The notes below the pieces were generated by a model, which was given only the letters and a program-made list of their open reading frames with translations, was not told the DNA's origin and searched no databases. 64,000 nucleotides of DNA from Echinostoma caproni. Taxonomy: Eukaryota; Platyhelminthes; Trematoda; Plagiorchiida; Echinostomatidae. The stretch spans positions 12,044 through 76,043 of the forward strand of contig UZAN01039784.1 in the NCBI GenBank assembly GCA_900618425.1. The letters are read 5' to 3'. A program made the translations under genes and the position numbers. Each line of letters opens with the position of its first letter. Position 1 is the first letter of the stretch. Shown one piece after another: positions 46,964 through 60,233 of the stretch.

Positions 46964-48599
46964 CTGTGTAAATAATAAATAAAAATCTCTTCAGAAATTG
47001 AGCGATTTTGTATTATACCTACAAACAAAAGTGAGGATTTTTATGCGCGTTTATACAACCATCCACACACTATATGAATGAGTCGAAAAAACGACCAGAG
47101 ATCGAAATGCAATCTTTTTGCAAACGGTATGTTCAATCGTGCAATCCTTGCTTTGCACATGCAATTATTTGTACAACTAATACACCTATCTCCGGTCTAT
47201 CATTTATGCTTAGTCATAGAGAACTGTATGCCTGTATGCTTGTACCGTTCATCTTAAATGGATAGCTTCAAAAGGAAATCCCTAACTTATAAATGGTGAT
47301 GCAAGCGCTGTTCTCCACCAGTCACGTAATCTTACACTTGATGACACAAAGCCAATTATTATTTTGATGATAGGCAAAAACGTTCGGCAAAATCGCTTGG
47401 ATGGTATCATGAGTGGAGAAACGCAGCACAAGCCTAATGGAAAAAGCGTAGACCAATATGAGGCTGCTCGGCTTTACAAGGAACGCGAAACGTTCAGAGC
47501 TGTGTGACAGCGATTCCTACCGCATGATTTCTATCCCCTAAGCGTTACATCCTCGGTGGTACAAACGGAGAATTATGTGGTGAAGACATTCATTGTTACC
47601 AGATCGGCAGCTTTTGCTGTTATTTTCATGAGCCAACGCCAATGGAACCATAATCTGCGAACTGAATTATACAATACAGATCCTCTGGGTGAAATGTTTC
47701 CGCCAACTGTCATCACACAAGACCTATCTGATTCCAGTCACAAAATCGAGACAACTCCGGCAAACCCAATGGATTTTGTGATCGCCGTTAGAAACCAGAA
47801 CGGCATGGGACTTGATTTTTATCACCCTGGTAGCAGCGATTAGCCGCTTCCTTGGTATCACATATTCACACGGCCACTTTCATCGCCAATCACAGTGTAA
47901 ATTCTAAAGGGGATATTCACATTTACATTCTGCGGATGTAACACTGACCACCAAGATCCCTCTTCATCTAGTTAGCAAAGACACATTGTGCAGTTTGATA
48001 TTGTTTCCCACACTTATTTGAGATTTCAAAATATTAGTACAACACAGGACTCCATCATCGTCGTCATCCTCATCACCAAATCGTCATCATCGTGCGGCGC
48101 AATACAAAAATATAATACAGTGAAGCAAACATCACTCATCGTTGTCGAATCCAAAATGTTTACCAAGTAAGCAGAAATGTGTACTGAGGATTAAGCCTAT
48201 TTGGGAAAGGGAAAGAAAGCGAGCCTCCATGATAAACATACAGAGCATACAGCCTAATTGTGCATACTTAATATGTTGAGTATACTGATCTGATATGAAC
48301 TGACAGCAAGATTACTACTGCTTTCTGTCTGTTACCATAACCTTCAGTCTCTCGAAATATGCGGTTACGAAGGCTTTTGGAACTCAACTCGGAGATCAAA
48401 AGGCACCTACTCTACTAACCACTTTGTGCATTTCTTCATGCCTCATAGTCGCTACCACTACCACTAGTACTACTATTACTACTGGCATCCACGTAGTTTC
48501 TTTTAGTCTGGTGCAGCCACTGCAAATGAGGCGCCCTGAGTTAGACGACCGTTAGATATAAATGAAACGTGGCCTAAGCAACGGAGCTGAATTTGACGC
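46964..48599. other. No firmly supported gene
   Basis: The plus-strand frame at 47556-47843 (95 codons, with LGEMFPPTVITQDLSDSSHK and a stop) is protein-like and has an AG (GTTACCAG) at 47603 that could open it, but the support is thin. A short CAT/CGT-rich tract lies at 48045-48095. Confidence 0.3.
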
Positions 48600-50790
48600 A
48601 ATAGTGGGTTCTTGTTCAATGCATTCCCAAATAATCAGTGACTTACGTCTAGTTTACTAACCCACTCATTCCATCCGACCTCGACTTGGACATCGATTGT
48701 CGAAAACCAGTTTTTCCAAAGGCAAATTTAAGGTCTCACAATCGTAGCGCAGAAATAATCGTACGGGGGGGGCAGTATACGCAACTTTTCAACTCCAGTG
48801 AAATGTCATATCGTCGATACACGAGTTTTACTACTTCTTACCCTGATATAGTCTGGGAAGTGAGTGTGCTTATCTCCTTTAATGCGCTTCCGTTGTTGTT
48901 CACTCAACTACCCAACTAAGAGAAGCAGTCAACCTCAGCTAATTCCTGACCATCTAGTTTCTGATCAGAACTCCGCGACACCCAGTCTTGCAGCATCACT
49001 TTGCATTTTTAAGGCACAAAGCTCATGCTGAACGGTGCAACAGAACTTGCCAATCTGTCAAGTGCTCTTCTTGCATTCTCTAAACATTCGAACAGGCAAC
49101 CGATGTCGTCAGCGTACTTCAGATCGCCCAGCTTTTCTTCAGCTGCTCATTCATTACCAAACGTTTGGAGTCCATTTAGTTTGTTCTCTAGTATTTTGTC
49201 TACGACGAAGTTAAACAGCAATGGAGAACTAGGTCGCTCTTGACGGATATCGCTACCGGTTTCAAAAGACCTACTCGGCTGCTAGAAGTGTGCGGGTAGA
49301 ATGACTTCAATAAATTCACATACTTCTGCGGCATTTCTTAGCAAAGAGCTGAACCGATAAGGGCTCCACGGTCAGCTGAGTGGAGGGGTCGTTTTAGGTC
49401 AAGGAACACGACAACCGTTGTTCAAATGTGTGTATTGAGTAGCTCAAGGACTAGACTTGTAAAGATTTGATTGATGCAACCGCGACCTGGTCAGAATCCT
49501 GTTTGTTGATTGCGGATAATTCTTTCTTTGAGAGGGGTCAACAATTAGGGATGACAGAGACTACTACTTTGTTGGCGATTAGGTTCAAACTTATCCAGCG
49601 GTGGTTCTCGCAGTCGTTGCGAGATTTTTTCTTTGAAATTGGAACGCTTAGTGATGATGGAATAAGCTGTTTTGACTAGATGTTATGCATTAAATCAGCA
49701 ATGGAATCTACGAGGTCATCGCCTCCCCCATCCTGAAAACAGCTGAGGGAAATCAGTCAAGGGTACAAGATCAAACTTCTGTTTCAGTAAGAGGTTCACA
49801 TGACCTTGCCCACTGAACCTCTTTTACAACCGACGAAATAGTTTTGGTAGCGCCGTGCCGGTTGAACTGTTCGATGTTCCCAATTGAGAATACTGTGTTC
49901 ACTGTTATCACAGAATATTTCGCTGAGGTTCGCCAACCTACCGTTTTGCGTACCAGTTGGAATAGTTGTTAACCTTCTCGTGATGCCGCTACTACTTCTA
50001 CTTCGCTTTGCCTATTTTTCTACATCCGTGCTAATGACTCATCAGATAGCCAATGCCTCGGACGGGCTACCGAATTAGATCCACCGGAAACCCTCGCTGC
50101 GGGGTGCATTGTTCGATCCACAAACGGCCGAAAACCAAGTTTGGTGGGTTCTTCTGCGACCAGTGATTCGAAGAGTGAACTGCATCAAAATTAATGTGTG
50201 ATCAGATTCAACGCAGGTGGTCCAATAGAACCTGCAATTTTTTACCGAGCCACAAAACGGTAGCTTACTGGTCAATTTGAATCAGCGTACCAGTTGGATT
50301 GGATCGTCTCGTTGCTGTCCGTCGAGAACTATATCCGAAGTTGGTACTTGGCAGGAAGAGGTAGTGGTGTGCGCAAAACTGATGACGTCAATCGTCTTTA
50401 TCTGTTTGCTGGCACGGGAGAGCTAGACGATCCCCTAGGCAACCTTCCGATGCGCTCAGTTTTCCAACGTGTGCGTTAAAATCAGCTGTGAGCACAACTA
50501 TCTCTAAGCTTCTACTCCACCGAATGAGTTTGGTGAGTTTTATCGTAAAATTAGTCCTTTTGTGCTTCTAAACTGCATTTGGTTGGTGCATACATTGAGA
50601 TTATGAATAACCATCTTTTAATGCTGTTCCCCTTTCGAACACGGATAGAACGTCGGAGCCGCATGACACATAAGCCACTTTGGACTGGGGACAGGGGGTA
50701 AAGAAAGAGTTGAACACAGGTTAGGATAACTGAATGGTATCCCACTTATCGCTATCCATCCCGCTCGATACCATGAACATCGGACGGTAC
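48600..50790 (-). mobile_element. RTE-like LINE, decayed
   Basis: Minus-strand pieces in LINE order. Endonuclease: SMYAPTKCSLEAQKD (about 50565-50610, usual VYAPT..S....KD), VLTADFNAHVGKLSASEG (50448-50495, usual GDFNA.VG), FLPSTNFGY. RT: HRWISLNLIANKVV, then QTGF, VVVFLDLKRPLHSADRGAL (motif A region), DLKYADDIGCLFECLENA (49080-49125, catalytic YADD intact), FSMSFVP and KCKVMLQDW. C-terminal region: YRRYDISLELKSCVY and FDNRCPSRGRMEWVS down to about 48620. The form F..D.K.AFDSVDR, LEYADDI and F...CKVLLQDW is diagnostic of RTE elements. Stops and frameshifts occur throughout, so it is inactive. Confidence 0.75.
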
Positions 50791-53172
50791 TGATTATCCT
50801 GCACGATTACCGATGCTGTATAGAGTTATTCATATTTTATGTATGCTCTAAAGTTTGATAGACGGTCACAGCCAGGGTGTCCAGACACAAAGCAGGAGAA
50901 TTATAAGGGTTTCCGTCCAAAGCCTTTAATTCTGATAAGAACCTGACAGCAAGGTAGTGGGTAATGCGAAGTGGCAATCCATTTTTAAAATCGATTATTC
51001 TTCCACAATTTTATAGACTGAGACGCTAACTATAGTCAAATCCTCACCTTGGAGGGGCAGGAGACTGAACTTTGTCCAAACTCTACTCTTGGATCTTCCA
51101 GGCATGAGGTCTCCTGGCTTGATTAAAGCCATTGTGTGTCGCTGGTTGGTTCATGAAGGTGCAAAAGTCATCACACCACATCATGGCCTTACCGCAGCAG
51201 ATCTTTGTGTCCCCTGCCGGTGGGATGCGCGGGACTTACACCCGTACGCCCCCGCATACCCTAGCCCATTTGGTTAATTGTCGTGTCGACAACATTCTTC
51301 AGTGGGTGGTGCCACCTGGAATTGTATGAGGGTCGATACCGAGCGCCCGACCGCTGTTTTATCCATATATGCACTCCACAGAACAAATATTTTCATCTTT
51401 TTCGGGATTCGAATGGTGAACAATCAGTTTGGGGGTTGGAACCCAAAGAGTATGATTCACACAACACTGACAGGCATCACCAAACCGTGTAAGTTCGTAT
51501 GGAGTGTGCAACAAAAATGCCCGATTCAATGAAGTTATGCACCCAAGCGTTGACTGTGCACCTCAGAACTGGGGTTCCAACCCAAAAGTGCACCACTCGA
51601 GGTGCGCATTACTGATGAATCCAAGACCAACTGAAACAGTTACCGCACAACGCATTTGGCCATGATACATCTCCCTCGTCCATCCAATACACAGATATGT
51701 GGGGAATAAATGAGCTCCAATGATAAGTGATAAGTGATTCATACAAGGAAACGTTCCGTACTTACATTCTGATATTTTCACGGGAAATGAATATCGCTCC
51801 TTATTCCAATATATCTATGATCATTTTGTCGGGAGATGTATAAAGATCCATTATTTTATTCCGACTGTGATGTTTAGTTTGTACGAGGATGGTTTAGGCT
51901 GTAGATTGCCAGTACATCGTCTAGGAGTTCCTGTATTCTCAGCCACAGTCCTCATCCTTATGTTTATAGGCTATACGGAAGTGAAGATAAACATTTTTAT
52001 TTCAGGGAACTGATTTTCGATGAAGTAACTCATGCCTCAGAGCCGCTACTACTTTTGTAAAAACCACTTACACTTTCATTCACAGTACAAGACCAGAAAT
52101 AATAGCATACTGTTTCTATTCTAGACCAGAATGATGCATTCAAACTGACGGAAATCAAACAGTACATGCATGGGACAGCTACGCGTTCCTTTTATCAAGA
52201 CAAAAATAAACGAGCTAGTTAGTTATTTGAGTATGTGAATATTTAACCTCGAATTCAGCCTGGGAGAATCGATGCCCCATATAGGGGTAAATTCAATTAT
52301 GGCGATTGAGATTAGTTGTGTAGAGAAGAGCGCGGATCAGGGTAATCCGATCTCAATAGACTGGAGCTTATGAAGGACATTATGATGGCAGCATTGACCA
52401 CCGGAACGGCATCAGGTAAGCTAGCTCTACAACTAAGAAAATCGACTAAAAACCGTTGGACAGAGAGATAGAGAGAGATAGAGAGCAAGCGAACGAAAGC
52501 CCAGTTTAGATCACGTGATTGCTCGCAAAGAACACGACCGGTTGATTGACAGCGTAGACAAAAACACATATGGACTGAGGGAAAGGAAAACTTCCGTTGG
52601 TCCGAATGAAATAGAGTAAAGAGTCAAAAAAAGACCTTAGTACTCAGCAGTGGTGGGAGCCCGGGTTGACATATTGGTCCCATTACAAGAAATCCAATAA
52701 ATAAGAGAATCCTTGATAGAATTGGAAATGAGATGTTGATTAAATCATTCTATTCCAATTATTGGTTGAATCGTTTTTCAATAACTTCGAATAGACAACA
52801 AAACGAAGTCAATGGGTTACCGTAATTGCACTCTCGCGCAATAAAAAGCACTCTCTACAGCCAATTATCAAAAACTGGTTGTTTTATGAAACTTGTACAT
52901 CTGAAGGAACACAAAGCGCGGAGGAAGATGATGAGGTTAGTTTTAATTGAAGCTATGAATGAAATAGGTGGTATTTTGATATAGTGTTCTATTAGTGGCG
53001 TTCTTTTAACCACAAAAGTCGACGAACTAACAAACACAGATGTCACAAAATGAAGAATCTTGTGTCAAGAAAATATGTGATCAACATCTTCTAAAAAACA
53101 TTTATTACAAAGGTAACATCAGAGTGTTTGGATTCAGCTTAACTATATGTGTTTCCCTAACACATGATAACG
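50791..53172. other. No supported gene
   Basis: Frames at 51089-51532 and 51563-51781 show no motif. GGGGGTTGGAACCCAAA (about 51430) and GGGGTTCCAACCCAAAA (about 51572) are short similar words. A GA/TA-rich tract lies at 52460-52490. Confidence 0.35.
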
Positions 53173-53233
53173 ATGACTGCAGTATTCATGTATACAGTAA
53201 AAAAAAGCCAGGGTAAATTGTGTGAACATTTGT
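53173..53233 (+). repeat. Diverged PLE-1 family 3' UTR fragment
   Basis: GATGACTGCAGTATTCATGT, then ATACAG and GGGTAAATTGTGTGAACA, aligns with the PLE-1 arm (TTGACTGCAGTATGCACGTG ... ATACATTGTGCAAAC). Short and weak, but in the right order. Confidence 0.35.
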
Positions 53234-55331
53234 TTTACTTACTCTTTCACGCTAAAACTGTGCTTCTTAACACGTGGATACGAATTTTGGATTTGAATAA
53301 GGTTTTAAAATGAAAGGAGTAACTGAAAATTTATTCAAAACATTTCGAGGGGTGCACATGAAGACAGTATTGACCTGAAACTGTTTTCATCTTTGAGAAA
53401 CTACTCAAATTTGACGTCACATCCGAGAGCGTAGGAATGTTTTGATTCAGAACCGAATTATAGGCAAACACATCGATTTGACAAATAGGAAATGGAGGTA
53501 AACGTAAGAAAACATCGAAAAACATAGGACGAAAATGTAGTACCTTGAAGGATTCCCAAGTTTGAACGGAATGTTTTTCCGCTTCTGTTTTATGGACAGT
53601 TTTCAAGAAATCGTCTTATAATAGTTAGAACAACAACAATAACAAACACCAACGTTACACATCGATCGTATATATATATATATATATGTGTATAATCCGT
53701 AATAAATAAATAAATAAATTTGCTTTCCGGGTTAATTTGCTCTCATGATTAAATAAATGAGTACTTTGGTTTGCATTCTTTTCCCTGGAAACATGCTCTT
53801 GTTGAACTTACATTTATCTAATTCATCAAACTGCAAAAACTGGAAAGTTTCAATCACTAAATTCTGGTCAGAGAATTAACTAATTGTAATACGTATCCAG
53901 AAAACTTCGGGGATTCCGAAAAGGCTATGGAACCTGCCTCAGAATCTGACTTGTTCCTGTTATACCAATTAAAACTGTAAACAGAAGACCGACATTGTCA
54001 AAGATTTTATACGTGGTCCTGTCGTCAATGCAGCGTTACTTACAGAGATTAGGATCTAACTACTCGTTGGTTCCTGGCAGAATATTTCTCTTTTTCTTAC
54101 AACCGAATAACTTTGGGGGAGTGCTTACAAGTCAAAGGATCTGTTTGCATGTGTGTTTTTAAGTTAAATCATGTGGCTGAGTCGGTCTCTGTGTCGCAGT
54201 TTCTCATTATGCGGCGAAATGATGCTGATTAGGTGTATGGTACAGTGTTGTGATCTTTAAGATGACTACTCAACAGTTGCAGTAATAACCTTGTCACCTT
54301 TGATTCAAATGAGGGAGGAAGGTATAACAGACAACGAACAAGTAACAAACAACGAGTTATACACACTGTAGCTAAGAAAACAAAATTACAATGAATAATT
54401 GGTCTAACTATGTCATCATCCTATTGGTTCGGTGGACAGTCATAAAATCCCAATGAAATAAGAACACCCCGGGAGTCAGTGATATTTACTTATCTAACAC
54501 TAATATTGAAATTACAGAGATATTAGTATAAAAAATAGAATCGTTTTGTGTACTCAACTTTTCAATCGAAGGCGAAAGTCTCTGAAGTTCGCTCTTTCAT
54601 TGTGTGCATCGAAAGCAGCCTCTGTTCACAACAAAATCTCTGATATTTGCATCCGGACGGGATTGGTGGTTACCAGTTGGTCGTTGCATATGTTTAGCAT
54701 CCTCGAAGAAAGAAGATTTGGACAAGGCAAAGATGATACCACAGGGAACTGAAATGACTGTGATACTGTTGGCGGTAGAATGACACGTAAAATCACATCC
54801 AGCTGACGGATGGGTGACCAAGTGCTCTGTACACAACCACCTGATACTTGGAAAGAATTATATCGCGAGCACAGTCCTTAAACTAAATGTTTGTGTTCGA
54901 ATCATTGTTCGTTTTGGTAATATCTGACTTATTCAACCGTAGCATCTCATATGAAACATGTTTATCTGATCAGCAAAGATTTTGAAACATTTTCCAAGCC
55001 GAAAATCAAACGGATCTCGCGGCATATTCGTTCGTTGTGTTTACAACCCCGATCCGATATGGCGAAACACGAACCCCTTTATCCTCCGGCATGATAAAAA
55101 CGATGTTAACCGGAACACCGGATGATTGATAAACCTCAGACTGAGAGCATATAACCCATAGTATGCAGTGCAGCGCGTTTTACCTAGGCCTTAGATTGGT
55201 ACAGTTCAAAGAATACATGATGAATTGCGCCACGTCACTTGAACCGCTTGCGAGTGTACCGGTAAAGTTGGGGCAGGGTCAGATCAAGCAGAACGGAAAG
55301 GTGCAACCTGAGCGATCGGTACATACCTGTC
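53234..55331. other. No supported gene; AT simple repeats
   Basis: (TA)n at about 53669-53687 and (AATA)n at 53700-53720. A frame on each strand at 54546-54836 has no motif. Confidence 0.4.
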
Positions 55332-55664
55332 TCACCGCTTGGCGGGATTCAGATTATCCAATAAAACCGGTGAATATAATGCACCATTCGACATCATGCT
55401 TGGTACACTGGCAACGCAGTTTCCAATTGCGCCAAAGCTCCTTTTGCTGTTGTTGTTGGTGGTGGGACTGATGATCAAACAATTTAGGGCACTGTTAAGA
55501 ATGTGCTTTATCTGGGCTTTAGGATTTAGGGTTGAAAACTCACCACCGCAATCCAAATTTTCCGGTCTCAATCTACCCTTTCTACGTTTTATAATAAGTG
55601 GTGGAGATGGTGATGCTAATAGTGTTGGTGGCGTTGGTAGTTCGACTAGGGATTCATCAAGCAA
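55332..55664 (-). CDS. Candidate Pro/Ser/Asn-rich exon
   Basis: A 110-codon minus-strand frame with LVELPTPPTLLASPSPPLII, then KRRKGRLRPENLDCGGE and NPKAQIKHILNSALN, an Asn run, and LYSPVLLDNLNPAK. The TPP/SPSPP plus KRRKGR composition looks like a regulatory, nuclear-type protein segment (inference). Its 3' end offers two donors, AAGCG|GTGAGA and GACAG|GTATGT; the first coincides with the frame's stop. The acceptor could be AATCCCTAG|TCGAAC. The opposite strand is also open over 122 codons (55339-55707) with a leucine run, but this strand reads more naturally. Confidence 0.35.
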   Translation of the reverse strand: MLDESLVELPTPPTLLASPSPPLIIKRRKGRLRPENLDCGGEFSTLNPKAQIKHILNSALNCLIISPTTNNNSKRSFGAIGNCVASVPSMMSNGALYSPVLLDNLNPAKR

Positions 55665-58080
55665 GATTAAGCAAGCAAGATTTCATATTTACCGTTCACC
55701 TAGATAGATTTGCTTTTAATTTTGTCTCCCAAGATACGCATAGTACCGAACAGCATGACTAAGCAAAGATTTCCTTTAATTTCGCCAAAAAAGGACAACA
55801 ACATGGGTATCACTGAATAGAATGATCATCCGGTGACCGGAGCTCATTCGCACTTCACGGACCAAGTTTAGTTGTTTTTACAGGTTCTCTGTCAGCCATT
55901 ACCGATTCGCATGTCTTCGACGATCTGGTTTGAAAAATAAATCACTTCGAAAGTCAAAGTTTTAAACGACGATTCACTGACCAACTTAAACAAGCAGATT
56001 ATAATCTGTTTTTGCATAGTCTTGTCTTCTAAACCAAGAATAAGTGGTTGATAAACAAGAATTCAACGGAAAGGTAATTTCAAAGAGATTGTTGAAATAA
56101 TTAATACTGGAGGATATTAAAAACGCGCTAAACTTTGCGTTTGCATAACGTACCTCCGAAATTTGTTTTACCTGTTTCTCAACTTATGCTTATAGTCCAG
56201 ATAAACCGGACGTCTATACTGAAACTACGGATATACACAGATGCTCATGATGACAGGGATAGACTTGGGAGTCTAACGCGTATCACTACATTTGCACACC
56301 TAAATGCAGCAAAAGGCAATAATTGATATCGTGTTCATAAGCGTGACTCTTCTAAGGAAGACAAATCTGAATGACTCTGCGCTGTCAACTTGCTGGTTCG
56401 TTACAAACAAATGCCTCGTGATTGTTGACGTAAGGAACGTGGAGGTGTTTGGCCATGTTCTGTCGTGAGTGCATAACATTCACAGCATGGAACTCGCGCT
56501 GGAAGTAATACGGAACACGTAAGAGTGCCGTTCACTTACATATTGGTCAATTTGTACTACCAGTCATAGGGATGATATATGTTTGACCGGCTGCACTACC
56601 ATTCGAGTATTACCGTGAGAGGAAACTGGGGATGCGGCGGAAGAGAGTAGGCACCGTCAAATTAAACCGAATACGTAACTGTTTATCGTAGTCATATATG
56701 GTAATTCACGTTTCACTGCGGGGCTTATTTTAACCGGAGTCTTCTTCCCTATATTCGCACTATATCTTTGAATGACTGCTACCGGTTGAATAATCGTATC
56801 TTTTTTGCATTTTGGCTCACGGTGGAGGAAATTCTCGAACTTTCGTATAGGTCGACTGAACACCAACCGAAATAATTCAGGCTTGTACGGGATGAGAGAA
56901 CAAAGCTGAAGTGAAGTTATCGGTCATTGCGCGCGGAGTTTTCCCATGGGAATCGAACCAACAGGTGGAAGAGCAAGGACTGTGGTAAACAGTGGTAGGT
57001 GATATGCTATAATTTGATACGAAGTGTTGCACTGGTAACTCCTCTAACTTCTCTCTATGAACCATTTTTTATTGTTGGTAAAACATGGCAAGTTTAAATT
57101 CATTGTTTTTAATTATGCGTTGGGAACCGAAGTGATGGAACGAGTGCATTAAAAGTGCTGTTAAAAGACCACGAATAGCCGGGATCGGTTGCGTCTCAAG
57201 TTGTAACTTGTCCGAGTACCCTGGCACTTAACAAAGTGATCTCACACCATCATGCGTCTCAAACAACCAATGCTCAGGAAGCCCCACTCATTCACCGCCT
57301 TCATGTGACAGAGGTTTATTTTACAACAAAGTGAGATAGGAAAAACCAGCATAATTTGGTCGGTGAACTACTAGAAGATCACCCAGACTTAAAAAAAACT
57401 AACAAGAGTAGCATGAACCGTACCATCAAGGTGACCATATTGATTCGTTCACCTTGAATATATCTAAAGGGTGAATGATTCCATGGCCTGAACACCAGCC
57501 ACTAATGGATTGCGGTTTCCAAACACTCTACGTATCTATGATGGGTTAGATTTTGACCCGGTGACGGCCCTAGCTATCAATCGCTCGCCCCTTCCAAAGA
57601 ACTGATCTGTTTCAGTTTGAACAACCCATCTGCAAATCACGGACCCATTTATTCGTTTTAAAGATTATTGTTTGGCACACAGTCTGAGCTCGGACAAGTG
57701 GTATTTATATAATTTGTAAACTATATTCATACACTTAATTTGAACATGAAAACTGGGTTTAGACAAGTAAAGAAATTTGGTTACTGTCCTAAAGGTATCT
57801 TAGATCAGTTTGTGGTTGACGGTTAATTACATGTAAGTTCACATAAATCGATTCACGCCCTTGTGCATACACTCTCAAACGTTAGTCAGTGACCAGCTCT
57901 CCGGGTCCCCAGGTGACTGTGTATTCCCAAACAAACCCCTTGTTGCATTTAATAAACAAGTGAGCTAAAAAATCATTTTTTTAAAATCATTTTTCTATCT
58001 AAAATGTCTGCTTTGCGACCGCCTTTTATCGCAGACATGTATATTTGTTATTTCGACGTGCCTGAGAGTCTGACCTATCT
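55665..58080. other. No supported gene
   Basis: Frames of 60-70 codons only; no element motif. Confidence 0.45.
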
Positions 58081-58571
58081 NNNNNNNNNNNNNNNNNNNN
58101 NNNNNNNNNNNNNNNNNNNNNNNNNNNNNNNNNNNNNNNNNNNNNNNNNNNNNNNNNNNNNNNNNNNNNNNNNNNNNNNNNNNNNNNNNNNNNNNNNNNN
58201 NNNNNNNNNNNNNNNNNNNNNNNNNNNNNNNNNNNNNNNNNNNNNNNNNNNNNNNNNNNNNNNNNNNNNNNNNNNNNNNNNNNNNNNNNNNNNNNNNNNN
58301 NNNNNNNNNNNNNNNNNNNNNNNNNNNNNNNNNNNNNNNNNNNNNNNNNNNNNNNNNNNNNNNNNNNNNNNNNNNNNNNNNNNNNNNNNNNNNNNNNNNN
58401 NNNNNNNNNNNNNNNNNNNNNNNNNNNNNNNNNNNNNNNNNNNNNNNNNNNNNNNNNNNNNNNNNNNNNNNNNNNNNNNNNNNNNNNNNNNNNNNNNNNN
58501 NNNNNNNNNNNNNNNNNNNNNNNNNNNNNNNNNNNNNNNNNNNNNNNNNNNNNNNNNNNNNNNNNNNNNNN
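58081..58571. other. Assembly gap 2 (491 N)
   Basis: Unresolved bases. It lies just beyond the 3' side of the minus-strand PLE-4. No inverted match between its two flanks was seen. Confidence 0.99.
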
Positions 58572-58699
58572 CCCCCCTCCCTGTGTTCGTAAAACTTGGT
58601 CTCTGCCATTGCTATTTGTCTGATTTGTTGTTACTCAAGAACTGTTACTTCAAAATTCGTATCAGTTTCTCAAGCGAAATATACTACGCAGTCATGGTA

Positions 58700-59150
58700 C
58701 AAAACTGAATTGGTCCCGAACCAATTTAGACCGGGTGTTTTTACGAATTGCTTTTGGGAGGAGGGGTGTGTGTGATTATGTAGGCATATTCCGATCACTT
58801 CCGCTGTGGTCGGAATGCGACTCTTTAGATCGACGACTGAGAACTAAGTAGAGGGGTCGAGACAGGTCGGCCACATTAACCATGTGGTTTGACTCCATTA
58901 GGTGTGAAACGATCGAGCTGTTGGTAGTCTTAATTACTCCACTATTCACTCAGGCCGGGTGGTGCTCACTAACTCGTTCAGATAAATCTGTGCTCGTGTG
59001 GCCAATATACTTTGTACCACAGGAACAAGTAAATGAGAGCACACAGTAAGAGACAGCAGAATCAGGCAATTTATCACTGAGTTGAAAGCACAAAGTGGCC
59101 TAGAGATGACAGTCATCCCACCCAACACTAATGACGCGAATCTGGTGTGA
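58700..59150 (-). mobile_element. PLE-4: Penelope-like endonuclease fragment
   Basis: Minus-strand translation near 59100 gives the linker remnant SRPLCAF, then after a frame change LPDSAVSYCVLSFTC, leading into SCGTKYIGHTSTDLSERVSE and HHPA (plus strand 58950-59045), the GIY-YIG core in the form used by PLE-2 (CFCGATYIGRTSRRLSTRVRE). It then has a stop, VNSGVIKTTNSSIVSHLMES and NHMVNVADLSRPLYLV, which parallels NTGLIKTITGAIISYLV and FRPLYCV of PLE-2. No RT is attached. The 3' side runs toward gap 2. Dead 5'-truncated copy. Confidence 0.7.
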
Positions 59151-59752
59151 GCAACATCATCCGGTCATGGAACTGGAATGCTGATTATTTCTTTTCCAAT
59201 TTGTCATGATTTCGCCCCCCTTCTATAAAATAGTTTTATATAAATTGTGATGCATTAGCCTGTAGAAGAATCATCGCAAACGAGCTTTTTCGCTACTTTG
59301 TATTTTCGTACAATGTGTAATGATGGTATGTTTGGACAATGAAACCTGTCAATGTGTAGAAGACGAGGTGCTAAGGAATCGGACGGTAAGTTCTGACTGT
59401 AATCCGGAGTTAATTTGGGCAATGTTTCGTACATCTTCATCGAAATTACGAACCTAGGGTTGCTTCATAACTGTAGAACGTAACTACATAGAACTTGTTT
59501 TCACGTCCAACAGCCTGTTTCCGATTACTATTTGAGGATTTCTCATAATATAAATTCTTCATGTGCCATCTTCAACGTTTGCGTCTATCCACAGTCACGT
59601 TTTGATAAATGCTGTAAACACCCTCGTTGTTGTTTTGAGATTCCTCTACTCAGAAACCGAAATAATACATCAATAGACAAGTTGAACGTTCAATGTAAAC
59701 TTTCAACTTCGTAGTTGACAGAAAGTTACCAGTACTAGTCAGCATGCCACAG

Positions 59753-59954
59753 TGTGCTGTGATCATAGCTACCGAGGTACTCGCTTCTTAGCGTTCAGCT
59801 CTAATTCGTATCCGAGTATTCTTCCATCGAACAATATCGCGCGCTACATCCAATTTTTATCCCCGTCCCAACTTTTCCAGCTGCCACATGATGCTTCGGA
59901 CTCCTTTGTGTCACAAACAGTGCACTTGTGTCTATCTCGTTCTATCTGTTTCTT
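59753..59954 (+). CDS. Candidate exon 1 of a plus-strand cluster
   Basis: AGCATGCCACAG|TGTGCTGT (acceptor) and CTATCTGTTTCTT|GTGAGTTT (good GTGAGT donor). The frame reads CDHSYRGTRFLAFSSNSYPS, ILPSNNIARYIQFLSPSQLF and QLPHDASDSFVSQTVHLCLS. Ser-rich and protein-like; function unknown. Same strand as the frames at 60234, 60624 and 61718, which may belong to one gene, although its phase does not join directly to the next one. Confidence 0.35.
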
Positions 59955-60233
59955 GTGAGTTTCACTGTGCTACCAAATAGACACACGGACGGTAAATACC
60001 TTAAGCTGCTGATCCAATGAGCAACTTGTTATCTAATCTCTGCAAAACAACTACAAATCGGTGCATCTACCCACGGAACTCGGAATGGAATGGAACCTCA
60101 TCCAAACCCACCCCCACCTGGAGTGTACAATCAATCTCGGGTAAAATGTTGTAAAGAAACAATGCACATTTTCAGTACTTTTTCCGTTGAAAGTGACGAG
60201 CTAGCGTTTGCGAAATGAATTCAAACCACATAG

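Noticed and set aside
57995..58708. Long frames across 58.0-58.7 kb
   Set aside because: They are artefacts of the second N run.
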